Position numbers and translations under genes: made by a program
Shown here: in pieces, positions 7,034-15,385 of the stretch
How positions within the stretch are numbered: the stretch's first letter is position 1
How the letters are laid out: each line of letters starts with the position of its first letter
Notes under the pieces: generated by a model
Database searches by the model: none
Seen by the model: the letters and a program-made list of their open reading frames with translations, nothing else
What the model was told of the DNA's origin: nothing
NCBI GenBank assembly: GCA_021203005.1
Contig: JAJQCB010000085.1
Coordinates: forward strand, 1-35,856
Length of the DNA: 35,856 bases
Direction of reading: 5' to 3'
DNA from: Clostridiales bacterium
GTDB lineage: Bacteria > Bacillota > Clostridia > Lachnospirales > Lachnospiraceae

Positions 7034-8368
7034 ATGGGCAATCGATCCATTAAAAAAAGAAAATATATTGCGGTAAAAGTCAGATTGGCGTCACCCCTTA
7101 GCATATCCGGCGGGACAGATGAGATGACGGATGCAGATGTGCTGGTCAACGGAAGCGGCGAGGTTTTTATTCCGGGGACATCGCTGGCCGGGGCAATACG
7201 GAATTATCTCGAATTACAGAAGGATGAGAGGGGAATGATGGGATACTCCAGGGGGAAGGAAGGGCGAATGAGCGCCCTGTATCTTTCTGATCTGTATTTT
7301 GAGAACGAGGAGGAAAGATCGCAGTCATCTGCAGGACCGACAGTCTCCGTGCGGGACGGCGTAAAACTTACCCGGGAAAAGACGGTAGAAAATAAGTTTG
7401 ATATGCAGGTGATTGAAACCGGCGCTGTCGGCATGATGTATCTGAACTATGTAATCCGTGAAAATGATGAGGAGGAAATCTGGGACAGGGATATTCATGA
7501 TGTCCTTTGTGCCATTCAGAATGGGAGTATCCGGGTCGGGGCGAATAAAAACAGGGGCTTTGGCAGGCTTTCGATTGCAAAGATATGGCAGAAGACATTT
7601 GCGTATGGAGAGGATTCTTTTGACATCTCCATGTGGCTGGGCTTTAAAAAGAACGCAAAGGATATAAACTTATATTCGGAAGGAAAGACCTTTGAAGAGT
7701 GGAACGGAGGCCAGCCGGCGTCCGTTATGAAGAAATATGTCAAACTTACGGTGCCGCTGAAGCTGACCGGAGGAATCAGCATCCGGAAATATTCCACGCA
7801 GCCCGGGAAAGCAGATTATGAACATCTTACCTGTGACGGGAAGCCGGTCATCCCGGGGAGCAGTTGGAACGGTGCAATCCGGGCGGACATCCGGGATATT
7901 CTTACATCTCTCGGGATGACACAGGCACGGGTGGAAGAATGGATGGATTTGTGGTTTGGCAAGGTTTCTGTAAATGATAAAACTGCGTGGCAGTCCAGAG
8001 TCGTGGTTGGTGAAAGTGTGATTGAAGGAGCCACAGCTCTGCCGATCACCAGAAATAAGATCAATCGGTTTGATGCGTCTACGATTGACGGTGCGCTGTA
8101 TTCAGAAATTGCATATTTTGGCGGCCGGACAAAGCTGGAAATTATGGTTCGCAAAGATACAGATGAGAGCGAAAACAATTATGCTTTTCATGCACTTCTG
8201 GCGGTTTTGGAGATGGTAGTAAAAGATATTCAGGAGGGTTATGTACCTGTTGGCGGGCTTACTGCCGTGGGCAGGGGGATTTTTGAAAAAGATGAAGAAC
8301 ATGACGTTGTCTTCAGTGAGGAGATATCTATGGATAACTGCAGGGCAGAATTGTATTCGCTGTTATAG
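7034..8368 (+). CDS. type III-D double Cas7 subunit (Cas7-2x, Csm3-like)
   Basis: A 444-residue protein made of two Csm3/Cas7 RAMP domains in tandem. Domain 1 (residues 8-190) has SGGTDEMTDADVL with candidate catalytic aspartates D33 or D35, EVFIPGTSLAGAIR, and the loop ANKNRGFGRLSI. Domain 2 (residues 235-430) repeats the pattern: LTGGISI, an aspartate near 261 (KADYEHL), KPVIPGSSWNGAIRADI, and GGLTAVGRGIF. It corresponds to the Cas7-2x backbone subunit of III-Dv complexes and should contribute two target-RNA cleavage sites. The ribosome site GGAGGAGA lies at the end of the upstream gene, with no intergenic gap. Length and motifs look intact. Confidence 0.88.
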   Translation: MGNRSIKKRKYIAVKVRLASPLSISGGTDEMTDADVLVNGSGEVFIPGTSLAGAIRNYLELQKDERGMMGYSRGKEGRMSALYLSDLYFENEEERSQSSAGPTVSVRDGVKLTREKTVENKFDMQVIETGAVGMMYLNYVIRENDEEEIWDRDIHDVLCAIQNGSIRVGANKNRGFGRLSIAKIWQKTFAYGEDSFDISMWLGFKKNAKDINLYSEGKTFEEWNGGQPASVMKKYVKLTVPLKLTGGISIRKYSTQPGKADYEHLTCDGKPVIPGSSWNGAIRADIRDILTSLGMTQARVEEWMDLWFGKVSVNDKTAWQSRVVVGESVIEGATALPITRNKINRFDASTIDGALYSEIAYFGGRTKLEIMVRKDTDESENNYAFHALLAVLEMVVKDIQEGYVPVGGLTAVGRGIFEKDEEHDVVFSEEISMDNCRAELYSLL

Positions 8369-8384
8369 GGTGAGGAGGTAAGCG

Positions 8385-8774
8385 ATGTATTGGAATGAGT
8401 TAAATGTGGAAAATGCGCCCGAAAGAGGCCAGATGCTTCTCTATACCCGCAGGTCAGTGCTGTTTCAGGAATACGCAGATAAGGCTGAGATTGGAAAGAA
8501 TCTGGCGGATCAGGAGTTATTGGAAGTTCATTTGTTTGACCGGGAGAAGGAATACCGCGCGATTGCGACGAGAAGCCCGCGTTTCCCGGGTGGCATCATA
8601 GAGACCGTCGCGGATTTTCCTGAAAATGAGGAAGATGCCATTTACAGAGAGTCGGTGCTGTTGGAGAAAGGAGAAGGCGTGATCACGGTGCTGAACCACA
8701 TCGTGTATGATAAAAAAGGTATGGCGTCTATGGATAATTACCGGATGAAAATGGGAGGGAGCTGCGATGAGTAG
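8385..8774 (+). CDS. csx19: Csx19-like type III-D accessory subunit
   Basis: A 129-residue protein with no RAMP glycine-rich loop. The only local feature is a basic patch (YRAIATRSPRFPGG) after an acidic N-terminal half. Its assignment as Csx19 rests mainly on position and size: in III-Dv loci the small Csx19 gene lies among the Cas7-fusion genes. Csx19 is a structural subunit of the effector with no catalytic role known. GGAGG precedes the ATG at 8385, and its stop overlaps the next gene by 8 bases. A small unrelated operon protein cannot be excluded from sequence alone. Confidence 0.65.
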   Translation: MYWNELNVENAPERGQMLLYTRRSVLFQEYADKAEIGKNLADQELLEVHLFDREKEYRAIATRSPRFPGGIIETVADFPENEEDAIYRESVLLEKGEGVITVLNHIVYDKKGMASMDNYRMKMGGSCDE

Positions 8775-11007
8775 ATATCAGTTTATAAATCCGTATAATT
8801 TTATCCCGCTCTCTTCCGGGTGTGCTGCTGCGCCTGCGGAGGAAAAAGGATATACGGGAGTCATCCGTTATTCTGTGTTGACTAAAACGCCCCTATTTAT
8901 CCCTAATACGAGCAATTCAGATGCGTTTGGAATGCAACAGAAGACAGCGGATCATAAGTCCTATGACTTTTTTACCTATACTGACTTGTCGGGCCAGACA
9001 GGTCCGGCGCGGGATGCTCTGCCGGTCATTCCCGGCAGTGAGATGCGCGGGATGATCCGGAGCAATTTTGAGATACTGACTAATTCCTGCATGTCTGCTG
9101 TAGACGATGAGGTGACGCTGAGCAAGCGGACATATGAGAGGTTTCAGGCCGGACTGATCCGAAATAATACAGATGGAACATTTGATCTGTATGAGGCGGA
9201 AGACTGTCTGATGCGAACCAGGGGAAAAGACAGCCTGGAGGATGACTGGGCAGACGATTCCCGTCATTATACCAGGAAATGCTATGTCCAGAATGACGTC
9301 CGGGAAGGAAGCCATGTTTATTTCGAGATGGAGAGGCGCGGATATAAAGTCAAATCTCTTGCAAAAAATGTTTCGTTGACAAGACGGCCGGGGTTGAGAG
9401 CGGAGGGCTATATTATAAAAGGTGAGGATGGCCCGGATATGGGAGGGCGCAAGCAGCAGAAGCATTGCTGCCATGTGTTTGCGTGCAGGCAAAACAGCCG
9501 TCCTTACCGGGAAAACATATCTCTGGAAACCTTAGAAAAAGTCCTGAGGGAATATAAAAACAACAAGGTGCATCCCTATGAGGAATACTGCAGCTGTTTT
9601 GACGCATTTCAGAAAGGACAGGGGGAAGAATATTTTCCGGTATACTACAGTCATATCAGCAAAAACGGGATGGATAGCCTGATGCTGTCACCCGCCTGCA
9701 TCACGAGGGAAATCTACAGCACGAAGATAAAAGATATGATCGGAGACCATCGCCCGTGCAGCGATAAGAATAACCTCTGCCCGGCATGCGCCCTGTTTGG
9801 AACCGTGAAGACCAGAGGGAAAGGAGATGCATTTTCTGTGACATCCAGAATCCGTTTTTCGGATCTTGTCTGCAGGGAAAAATCGGCAGAATTGTGCTAT
9901 GACAGAAAAGTGACACTGCCGCCGCTGTCATCCCCGAAACTGAATAATATGGAATTTTATCTCCAGCGGCCCGCGGAGGACGCCGTGTTCTGGACTTACG
10001 ATTATTATATCAACGCAAAAGGGGAGATTTTCCCCAACCGGAGCGGCATTAACGGAAGAAAATTTTTCTGGCATAATCCTGATTATAAATTAGAACAGTA
10101 TAAGCCGGGCAACCAGAATATGACTATCCGGCCGGTGAAAGCGGGCATCGTGTTTACGGGAAAATTATATTTTCAGAATCTGACAAAGACAGAACTTGAC
10201 CAGCTGATTTTTGTCCTGAATGCCGGCGATGAGGCGCAGCTGCATGATAAGAGTCATGGATACAAGCTTGGCGGGGCGAAGCCCCTTGGCCTTGGGAGCA
10301 TTGCGCTTTCTGTGGACGAAGTGATGCTCCGGAAGATTGTGAAAAATACGGAGACCAGAAGTGTGGAACGGCAGGAAATCGCTTATCAGGGGTATGCGGC
10401 GCCTGAATTTGATGCGGTTATTCTGGAAAATTTCCTCAAAATGGCCGATTTTTATGCTGTCGTTGATAAGAAAGTGTGTTATCCGTTTACAGATAAGAGA
10501 GATGACGAAGGGCACAGGGTGATTTTTGACTGGTTTGTGCAGAACCATGTGAGAAAAGAAAAAAATGGTTCTTATACAAACAAGATGCCGAAGTCCCGTA
10601 TGCAGATGGCTTATGCGGAGTATTTAGAAGCGATGGAGCCGGAGACGAAACCTACCGGAAAGCAGGGCAGCAGAGCGGAAAGCGGAACATCCGCCGGTGG
10701 AAAACAAAGTTATCGGACGAAACGCACGGTGCCTGCAGAGGAAAAGCGGCAGGAAAGCGGAAACGCCGGGAAAGAACCGTTTGTGAGAGGAAAGAACTAC
10801 CAGGCTGAGATAACAGGGTGCAACAGGAAAAATATCTTTCTCACTGTGGAAGGACAAAAAGGACAGATTTATTACAAGTCGATTCGCGAGGCTGATGAGG
10901 GACAACTGGATCAGCTCTTTTACAGAGGACAGAAGATAACCGTGAGATATGACAGGTCATCGGAGTATCAGGGGAGAACCAGCTACAGTTTTCGGTGGGT
11001 GAAGTAA
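8767..11007 (+). CDS. Cas7-insertion RAMP subunit (TIGR03986 type) with extra C-terminal OB/S1-like domain
   Basis: A 746-residue RAMP protein. It begins with the FINPYNFIPL segment typical of TIGR03986 proteins, then GVIRYSVLTKTPLFIPNT, and has PVIPGSEMRGMIRSNFE near residue 90 in the position of the Cas7 GSSLKG motif. A long insertion follows. Around residue 340 a cysteine pair (LCPACALFG) next to TVKTRGKGD suggests a zinc-binding or RAMP loop, and KLGGAKPLGLGSI near 500 is the glycine-rich loop. It matches the Cas7-insertion subunit of III-Dv. After a low-complexity charged linker (residues 620-680) the last 65 residues (YQAEITGCNRKNIFLTVEG..., GQKITVRYD) look like an S1/OB RNA-binding barrel, an unusual addition. 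Confidence 0.85.
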   Translation: MSRYQFINPYNFIPLSSGCAAAPAEEKGYTGVIRYSVLTKTPLFIPNTSNSDAFGMQQKTADHKSYDFFTYTDLSGQTGPARDALPVIPGSEMRGMIRSNFEILTNSCMSAVDDEVTLSKRTYERFQAGLIRNNTDGTFDLYEAEDCLMRTRGKDSLEDDWADDSRHYTRKCYVQNDVREGSHVYFEMERRGYKVKSLAKNVSLTRRPGLRAEGYIIKGEDGPDMGGRKQQKHCCHVFACRQNSRPYRENISLETLEKVLREYKNNKVHPYEEYCSCFDAFQKGQGEEYFPVYYSHISKNGMDSLMLSPACITREIYSTKIKDMIGDHRPCSDKNNLCPACALFGTVKTRGKGDAFSVTSRIRFSDLVCREKSAELCYDRKVTLPPLSSPKLNNMEFYLQRPAEDAVFWTYDYYINAKGEIFPNRSGINGRKFFWHNPDYKLEQYKPGNQNMTIRPVKAGIVFTGKLYFQNLTKTELDQLIFVLNAGDEAQLHDKSHGYKLGGAKPLGLGSIALSVDEVMLRKIVKNTETRSVERQEIAYQGYAAPEFDAVILENFLKMADFYAVVDKKVCYPFTDKRDDEGHRVIFDWFVQNHVRKEKNGSYTNKMPKSRMQMAYAEYLEAMEPETKPTGKQGSRAESGTSAGGKQSYRTKRTVPAEEKRQESGNAGKEPFVRGKNYQAEITGCNRKNIFLTVEGQKGQIYYKSIREADEGQLDQLFYRGQKITVRYDRSSEYQGRTSYSFRWVK

Positions 11008-11101
11008 CGATAACCGAAAATCTGTGAAGATATCTATGATTCCGGTGATGATTGGTTCCGGGATAGTATGCTGCCAATCAGGTGACAGAATGGAGATTAG
11101 C

Positions 11102-12040
11102 ATGATATTGAGCCAGCTGTTGGAAATACCTTATGTAAAACTGCAGTTTCAGTTGGAAATACTGGAAGACGCCGTATTGCCGCAGACAAAGACCTCCGCT
11201 CTGCGGGGCGGTATGGGAGAAATGCTGCTGCGGCAGAATTGTGTCAGGGACAGGAAGTGCGGTCAGTGTCCGTTCCGGAAGAGTTGTATTGTCTGGGACA
11301 CGTTTTATTCCAGGATGGAGCAGAAACCGGGGTATGTTACCGGAAAAGAGAGCGTGGGGTATCTGATTGAATGCCGGGACTATTCCACATTTTTTACGGC
11401 CGGCAGCCGCCTGGATTTTTATCTGACCCTGTTTGGAGACAGTATTGTGTTTTTTCAGGTCTATCTGCAGGCTTTCACTTACCTGGGAATGGCGGGGGTC
11501 GGAAAGAATCATGCCCGGTTCCGGATTGCGGAGGTGAAAAACATGGAGGGACGCCGTCTGGTGCATGATAATGTCGTCGATATGGAATGCTATCAGATCT
11601 GTTCGCTTCGTGAGCATGCGGAGAAGAGAAAAGAATATCTGCGGCAGAGACAGGGGGAATATACCATGTTGTTTCTGTCTCCTCTCAGCATGAAGTTCCG
11701 GGGGGAATATCTGAACCGATTTTCGGGGGAGGCAGTCGTAAAAGGCGCAATGCGCAGGGTGGAGATGTTGAACTATTATATCGGAAATGAAATAAAACTG
11801 GCGGAATGCCCGGAATTCCCTGAGATTGCGAAACAGAAAGTGCGGCGGGAGGAAGTACAGCGGTATTCCGGCACACAGGATGCGCGGATACGTCTCCCGG
11901 GGATAAAAGGGAAAATATTGTTCAAATCCATGCCGGAGGAGTGCCTTGAGTATCTTCTGGCCGGGGAACTTACGCATATCGGCAAGAATACCAGCTTTGG
12001 GTTCGGACAGTATATTGTGAAAAAGGAGATGGCTGAATGA
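11102..12040 (+). CDS. cas6: Cas6 pre-crRNA endoribonuclease
   Basis: A 312-residue Cas6 of the zinc-containing PF10040 type. The N-terminus (PYVKLQFQLEILEDAVLP, then TSALRGGMGEMLL) begins the first ferredoxin-like fold. C-x6-C-x2-C-x5-C in CVRDRKCGQCPFRKSC is the expected metal-binding insert. The C-terminal THIGKNTSFGFGQYIV is the diagnostic glycine-rich loop of the family. It should cut the repeat transcript just upstream of ATTGACAC in the array that follows. The ORF track starts at 11024, but ATG 11102 has GGAGA at correct spacing and gives the family's normal N-terminus. It is the last gene before the array and is transcribed towards it. Confidence 0.9.
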   Translation: MILSQLLEIPYVKLQFQLEILEDAVLPQTKTSALRGGMGEMLLRQNCVRDRKCGQCPFRKSCIVWDTFYSRMEQKPGYVTGKESVGYLIECRDYSTFFTAGSRLDFYLTLFGDSIVFFQVYLQAFTYLGMAGVGKNHARFRIAEVKNMEGRRLVHDNVVDMECYQICSLREHAEKRKEYLRQRQGEYTMLFLSPLSMKFRGEYLNRFSGEAVVKGAMRRVEMLNYYIGNEIKLAECPEFPEIAKQKVRREEVQRYSGTQDARIRLPGIKGKILFKSMPEECLEYLLAGELTHIGKNTSFGFGQYIVKKEMAE

Positions 12041-12170
12041 GAGTTGACCGGGCATAAAAATCTCTTTCCTTTCCGGGTAAATGGAGATATAATAATAGAC
12101 GGGCGGGAGACAAAGACATGCAAAAATGAGACCGTCAGCCCCTGGTTTCTGCGGGTTACCAGAGTGTACT
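12041..12170 (+). promoter_or_regulatory. CRISPR leader with a promoter-like -10 box
   Basis: This 130-base AT/purine-rich stretch between cas6 and the first repeat holds a consensus TATAAT at 12088-12093, with a weak TTTCCT 17 bases upstream, and starts about 80 bases before the first repeat. A small hairpin (CTGGT/ACCAG) lies at 12141-12162. The repeats end in ATTGACAC, like the 8-base 5' tag ATTGAAA(C/G) of type III crRNAs, so transcription towards the right fits this leader. Confidence 0.5.
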
Positions 12171-12539
12171 TTAGAAATGAGATAAGCCAGTTGAGGGCAT
12201 TGACACTTTCAAAACCCCTTAATATTTTATTCAGTAGAAATGAGAGAAGCCCGTTCAGGGCATTGACACCAACCAAATTCGCCAATATGATACCGAGCTC
12301 CTTTTTTGTAGAAATGAGAGAAGCCCGTTGAGGGCATTGACACCTCTTTGTGTCATATATTTCCTCCTGTTTACTAAGGTAGAAATGAGAGAAACCCGCT
12401 GAGGGCATTGACACCTCAAGGAAATTACTTCCTTGGTTACTGTTGTTTATCGTAGAAATGAGAGAAGCCCGTTCAGGGCATTGACACAACACAGATGCCT
12501 ATGATCACAACAATAACAATTGCGTAGAAATGAGAGAAG
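12171..12539 (+). CRISPR. CRISPR array, five full 36-base repeats, five spacers, and one truncated repeat
   Basis: Repeats start at 12171, 12234, 12308, 12379 and 12452 and are 36 bases long. The common form is GTAGAAATGAGAGAAGCCCG, then TTSAGGGCATTGACAC, with a short GCCC/GGGC stem. The first repeat carries three changes, one of which breaks the stem, and the fourth carries two. A sixth copy (12524-12539) stops after GTAGAAATGAGAGAAG. Spacers are 27, 38, 35, 37 and 36 bases. The 3' end ATTGACAC resembles the type III 8-base handle, so crRNAs come from the + strand. No cas1 or cas2 lies nearby. None of the five spacers was seen elsewhere in this window by eye. Confidence 0.95.
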
Positions 12540-12545
12540 AATCTT

Positions 12546-13340
12546 ATGAAAATTTTAAAATTAATCGTGCATGGCGGTGAATTTCACGCAGACGATGTCA
12601 TGTGTGCGGCCATTGCAAGAGTAGTAAATCCGGACGTTCAGATAGAGCGTGTATTTCAGGCGCCGGTATGCTGTGAGGAGGGAACTGTTGTTGCAGACAT
12701 AGGCGGCGGCAGATATGACCATCATCAGCAGGACGCAGAAAAAAGAGAAAACGGAGACAAGTACGCCGCCTGCGGTTTGCTGTTGCGGGACTTCTGGCAG
12801 CAGATTTTTCCGGATGAAGCATCCTATCGCAGGTTTGATGATGAGGTGATCCGACCCATTGAGCTGGCGGATAACGGGGTGGTTCTCAATCCGTTTTCCT
12901 TAGCCGTGTCTTCCTTTGTCCCGAACTGGGACTCGGAGGAAACGATGGATCAGGGGTTTGAAAAGGCGGTTGTGTTTGTGACGGAATTTCTTGAGCGCCA
13001 GATTGAAATCGCGAAATCCGAGCTTCGCGCGCGATGTCTGGTGGAAAAAGCTCTGGCACAGAGCGACGGTAATATCGTGATCCTTCCGCAATTTTGCCCA
13101 TGGCAGAATACGCTTGTCCCGTCATCCGCACGTTTTGTTATCTATCCGTCGAATCGCGGCGGATACAATCTGCAGACAGTCCCGGAAAAAGTCAACGGTT
13201 TTATACCAAAAGAGAGTCTTCCGGAAGAATGGCTGACAGAGCTGCCGGAGGGGTGTACTTTTGTACACCAGGCGCGGTTTCTGGCAGCTTTTGATACCGG
13301 GGAACATGCGGTTTTCGCTGCGCGAAGCATCATGGGGTAA
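12546..13340 (+). CDS. MYG1/UPF0160 family DHH-like phosphodiesterase or exonuclease
   Basis: A 264-residue protein of the MYG1 family, a branch of the DHH phosphoesterases. The N-terminal motifs are diagnostic: VHGGEFHADDVMCAA (HxDD metal site) at residues 8-22, VADIGGGRYDHHQ at 48-60, and YAACGLLLRDFW. MYG1 of eukaryotes is a 3'-5' RNA exonuclease, and DHH relatives hydrolyse cyclic dinucleotides and short RNAs. Directly downstream of a type III array it could trim RNA or degrade cyclic oligoadenylate, which is inference. Its ATG lies 6 bases after the purine run GAGAGAAG that belongs to the truncated last CRISPR repeat, and no other ribosome site is present. Confidence 0.82.
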   Translation: MKILKLIVHGGEFHADDVMCAAIARVVNPDVQIERVFQAPVCCEEGTVVADIGGGRYDHHQQDAEKRENGDKYAACGLLLRDFWQQIFPDEASYRRFDDEVIRPIELADNGVVLNPFSLAVSSFVPNWDSEETMDQGFEKAVVFVTEFLERQIEIAKSELRARCLVEKALAQSDGNIVILPQFCPWQNTLVPSSARFVIYPSNRGGYNLQTVPEKVNGFIPKESLPEEWLTELPEGCTFVHQARFLAAFDTGEHAVFAARSIMG

Positions 13341-13367
13341 ATGTCGAAAGAACGGAGAGGGACGGCG

Positions 13368-15335
13368 ATGAAACGGAGTATAGTGATCGCACAGGTTGGC
13401 AAATTAAATTACAGGGAAGCCCATTATAAAAGCAGCGGCACAGACATCATATATGATGCAAAGTATTCCTGCGCAGCAGTCATGAGAGAGGTTTTACGTA
13501 AAACAAAGACGGATGATATGCAGCTTATACTGGTAGGAACAGAAGATTCTGTCCTCGGTAATGTTTACCTGGATTTTTCAGAGGAAATTTCTGATCCGTT
13601 AATTGAAGATAAATTGTATGGAGAAAAGAATCCCTATACCGGAAAAATCGAAATGCATATGATACAAAACATTGCAGACCTGGATGTTTTGTGCGCTTTT
13701 GAGGCTGTAATGTCAAAAAAGTTCGCTGCTCAGTTTGCGTATGCAAATATGCATGTGAAACTGGCTATCATAGAATACGGGAAAACGCAGGAAGAGCTTC
13801 AGGAAAATTTTTCCATCATCAGAAAAACAGTAGAGGAAGCAATTTATTCCGGCCGGGAGAGGAGCGGCACGGATTTCGATATACAAAAAGAGGAAATTGA
13901 CGTTTATTTTGACATATCAAACGGGTTTCGTTCTTTCCCGATTTATATTTATACACTGATCAATTATCTTTCCCAGATCCGGGATTTTAATGTCCGTTTC
14001 CATATGTATTACGGAATGTTTGAGGCAAAACAGACAGACATGGGACCGAATGGAGAGATGGTTGAAGTTACGCCGCTGGTAGACCTCTGGATCATTGACG
14101 ACATGATGAACCTGATTCGCGGCATCAGTGAATTTCGAAGCTGCGGCAGTGTCGTGCAGATCCGGGAGCTGCTGAAACAGAATCCTGAATGGGATGTAAA
14201 GATTGGAGATAACACAGAGGAAACGTTGTCATACGCGTTTAACCTGTTTGACTACGGGACGAATGCGAATAATCTTGCCGCAATTAAGCATGCCATTGAC
14301 CTTTTGATCGGAATGGAGGAACAGCTGAAAGGAAAAGAGCCTGTCAATGTTGCGGAATACCTGTTGCTGGAAGATATTTCCGGAGATTTCAGGGATCGGT
14401 TTGATACTGCTCAGAGTAACTATCCGTATGGGCTCCTGATGATCCGCCTGGCGGAATGGTATCACATGCAGGGCCGGGAGGGAAATGCTGCAATCGCCGC
14501 GCAGGAAGCGATCATTACCTATATGTTGGAGCGGTACCCCGACACAGTAAATGCGTATTTGAAAATGAATCCGCCTAAAGACTTTCCGAAAGAGGGGATT
14601 GTGGATTTTACCAAAGCTGAAAATTTATTTCATTATAATTATCGGAACCCGGTTAAGAGCTTTCTGGATAATCTAAACCGGGATGCTGGCCAAAATGGTC
14701 AGGATGAAAAAATGAATGAGTTTCTGAGAGCCTATTCTTCCGTGAAAAATGATATTCGGAATGTCATGGCGCATATCCTTTTATCCGACCAGAATGGAGA
14801 AGACGGGAATTTCAACGTCAACGGGTACAGGGAAAGTATTGAGAAATTGATTTGTTTCGTAAGAACCGAAATTGAGAGCCGTTCGGAGGAAGAGCGGATA
14901 TTTGGTGAAAAGCTGAACACCTATATGAGCGGAAAGGTGTGCAGACAGAGGGAAAATGCGGAAAAAGAGCAGCTGCTTAGTTGTATGCTGGATAACCTGT
15001 CCGAGGGAAAAGAATACCATATTCCATCAGGCAATACCGTTGTTCCGGAGGAATTTATACGTGCTTTGGAAATGCTGGCGAAACAGCTGAATAGTATGAA
15101 GAATGCACAGGATTTCGATGGTTTCTATGAGCGGCGGAAGAGAGATCTCAGATTATTGTTTTGTATTCTGGACGAATGGATTTGCCGTAGGCATAATAAG
15201 CCCTCCGAGAATTTATACAAAGAATGTTTTAAAACGAAAAATCATAAATCGGGTTATATTCGTCTGGTTAATTTTATGAAGAGCAATAAGAAAGCAGTCC
15301 TGGACATTTTGGAATATTCGCAGACTGTGCTGTAA
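13368..15335 (+). CDS. CARF-HEPN ribonuclease, TM1812/Csx1-like type III ancillary effector
   Basis: A 655-residue protein. The N-terminal CARF region (residues 1-250) shows the Rossmann-like start RSIVIAQVGK, LILVGTEDSVLG and the hallmark DVYFDISNGFRSFPIY (the DxTHGFR-like motif of the TM1812/Csx2 family) before the helix ILINYL-type segment. The C-terminal half is helical and holds a HEPN RNase motif, VKNDIRNVMAHILL, with R-N-x3-H type spacing. Such proteins bind cyclic oligoadenylate made by Cas10 and then cut RNA non-specifically. About 300 extra C-terminal residues make it longer than typical Csx1. The start at 13368 is preferred (GGAGAGG at 7 bases) over the ATG at 13341, which abuts the MYG1 stop without a ribosome site. 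Confidence 0.82.
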   Translation: MKRSIVIAQVGKLNYREAHYKSSGTDIIYDAKYSCAAVMREVLRKTKTDDMQLILVGTEDSVLGNVYLDFSEEISDPLIEDKLYGEKNPYTGKIEMHMIQNIADLDVLCAFEAVMSKKFAAQFAYANMHVKLAIIEYGKTQEELQENFSIIRKTVEEAIYSGRERSGTDFDIQKEEIDVYFDISNGFRSFPIYIYTLINYLSQIRDFNVRFHMYYGMFEAKQTDMGPNGEMVEVTPLVDLWIIDDMMNLIRGISEFRSCGSVVQIRELLKQNPEWDVKIGDNTEETLSYAFNLFDYGTNANNLAAIKHAIDLLIGMEEQLKGKEPVNVAEYLLLEDISGDFRDRFDTAQSNYPYGLLMIRLAEWYHMQGREGNAAIAAQEAIITYMLERYPDTVNAYLKMNPPKDFPKEGIVDFTKAENLFHYNYRNPVKSFLDNLNRDAGQNGQDEKMNEFLRAYSSVKNDIRNVMAHILLSDQNGEDGNFNVNGYRESIEKLICFVRTEIESRSEEERIFGEKLNTYMSGKVCRQRENAEKEQLLSCMLDNLSEGKEYHIPSGNTVVPEEFIRALEMLAKQLNSMKNAQDFDGFYERRKRDLRLLFCILDEWICRRHNKPSENLYKECFKTKNHKSGYIRLVNFMKSNKKAVLDILEYSQTVL

Positions 15336-15385
15336 GTATAATCAGTAATTTGAGATGGGATGGTGTTGCCGGGAGGGCAGGCAGG

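Noticed and set aside
12044-12331. 95-residue + strand ORF running through the CRISPR leader and first repeats
   Set aside because: The frame reads the repeat units (RNEISQLRAL, RNERSPFRAL) and has no independent coding signal. It is a by-product of the array.
11776-12492. 238-residue minus-strand ORF across the array and cas6
   Set aside because: It shows repeated CPERASLIST-like peptides from reverse-strand CRISPR repeats and overlaps cas6 in the opposite direction.
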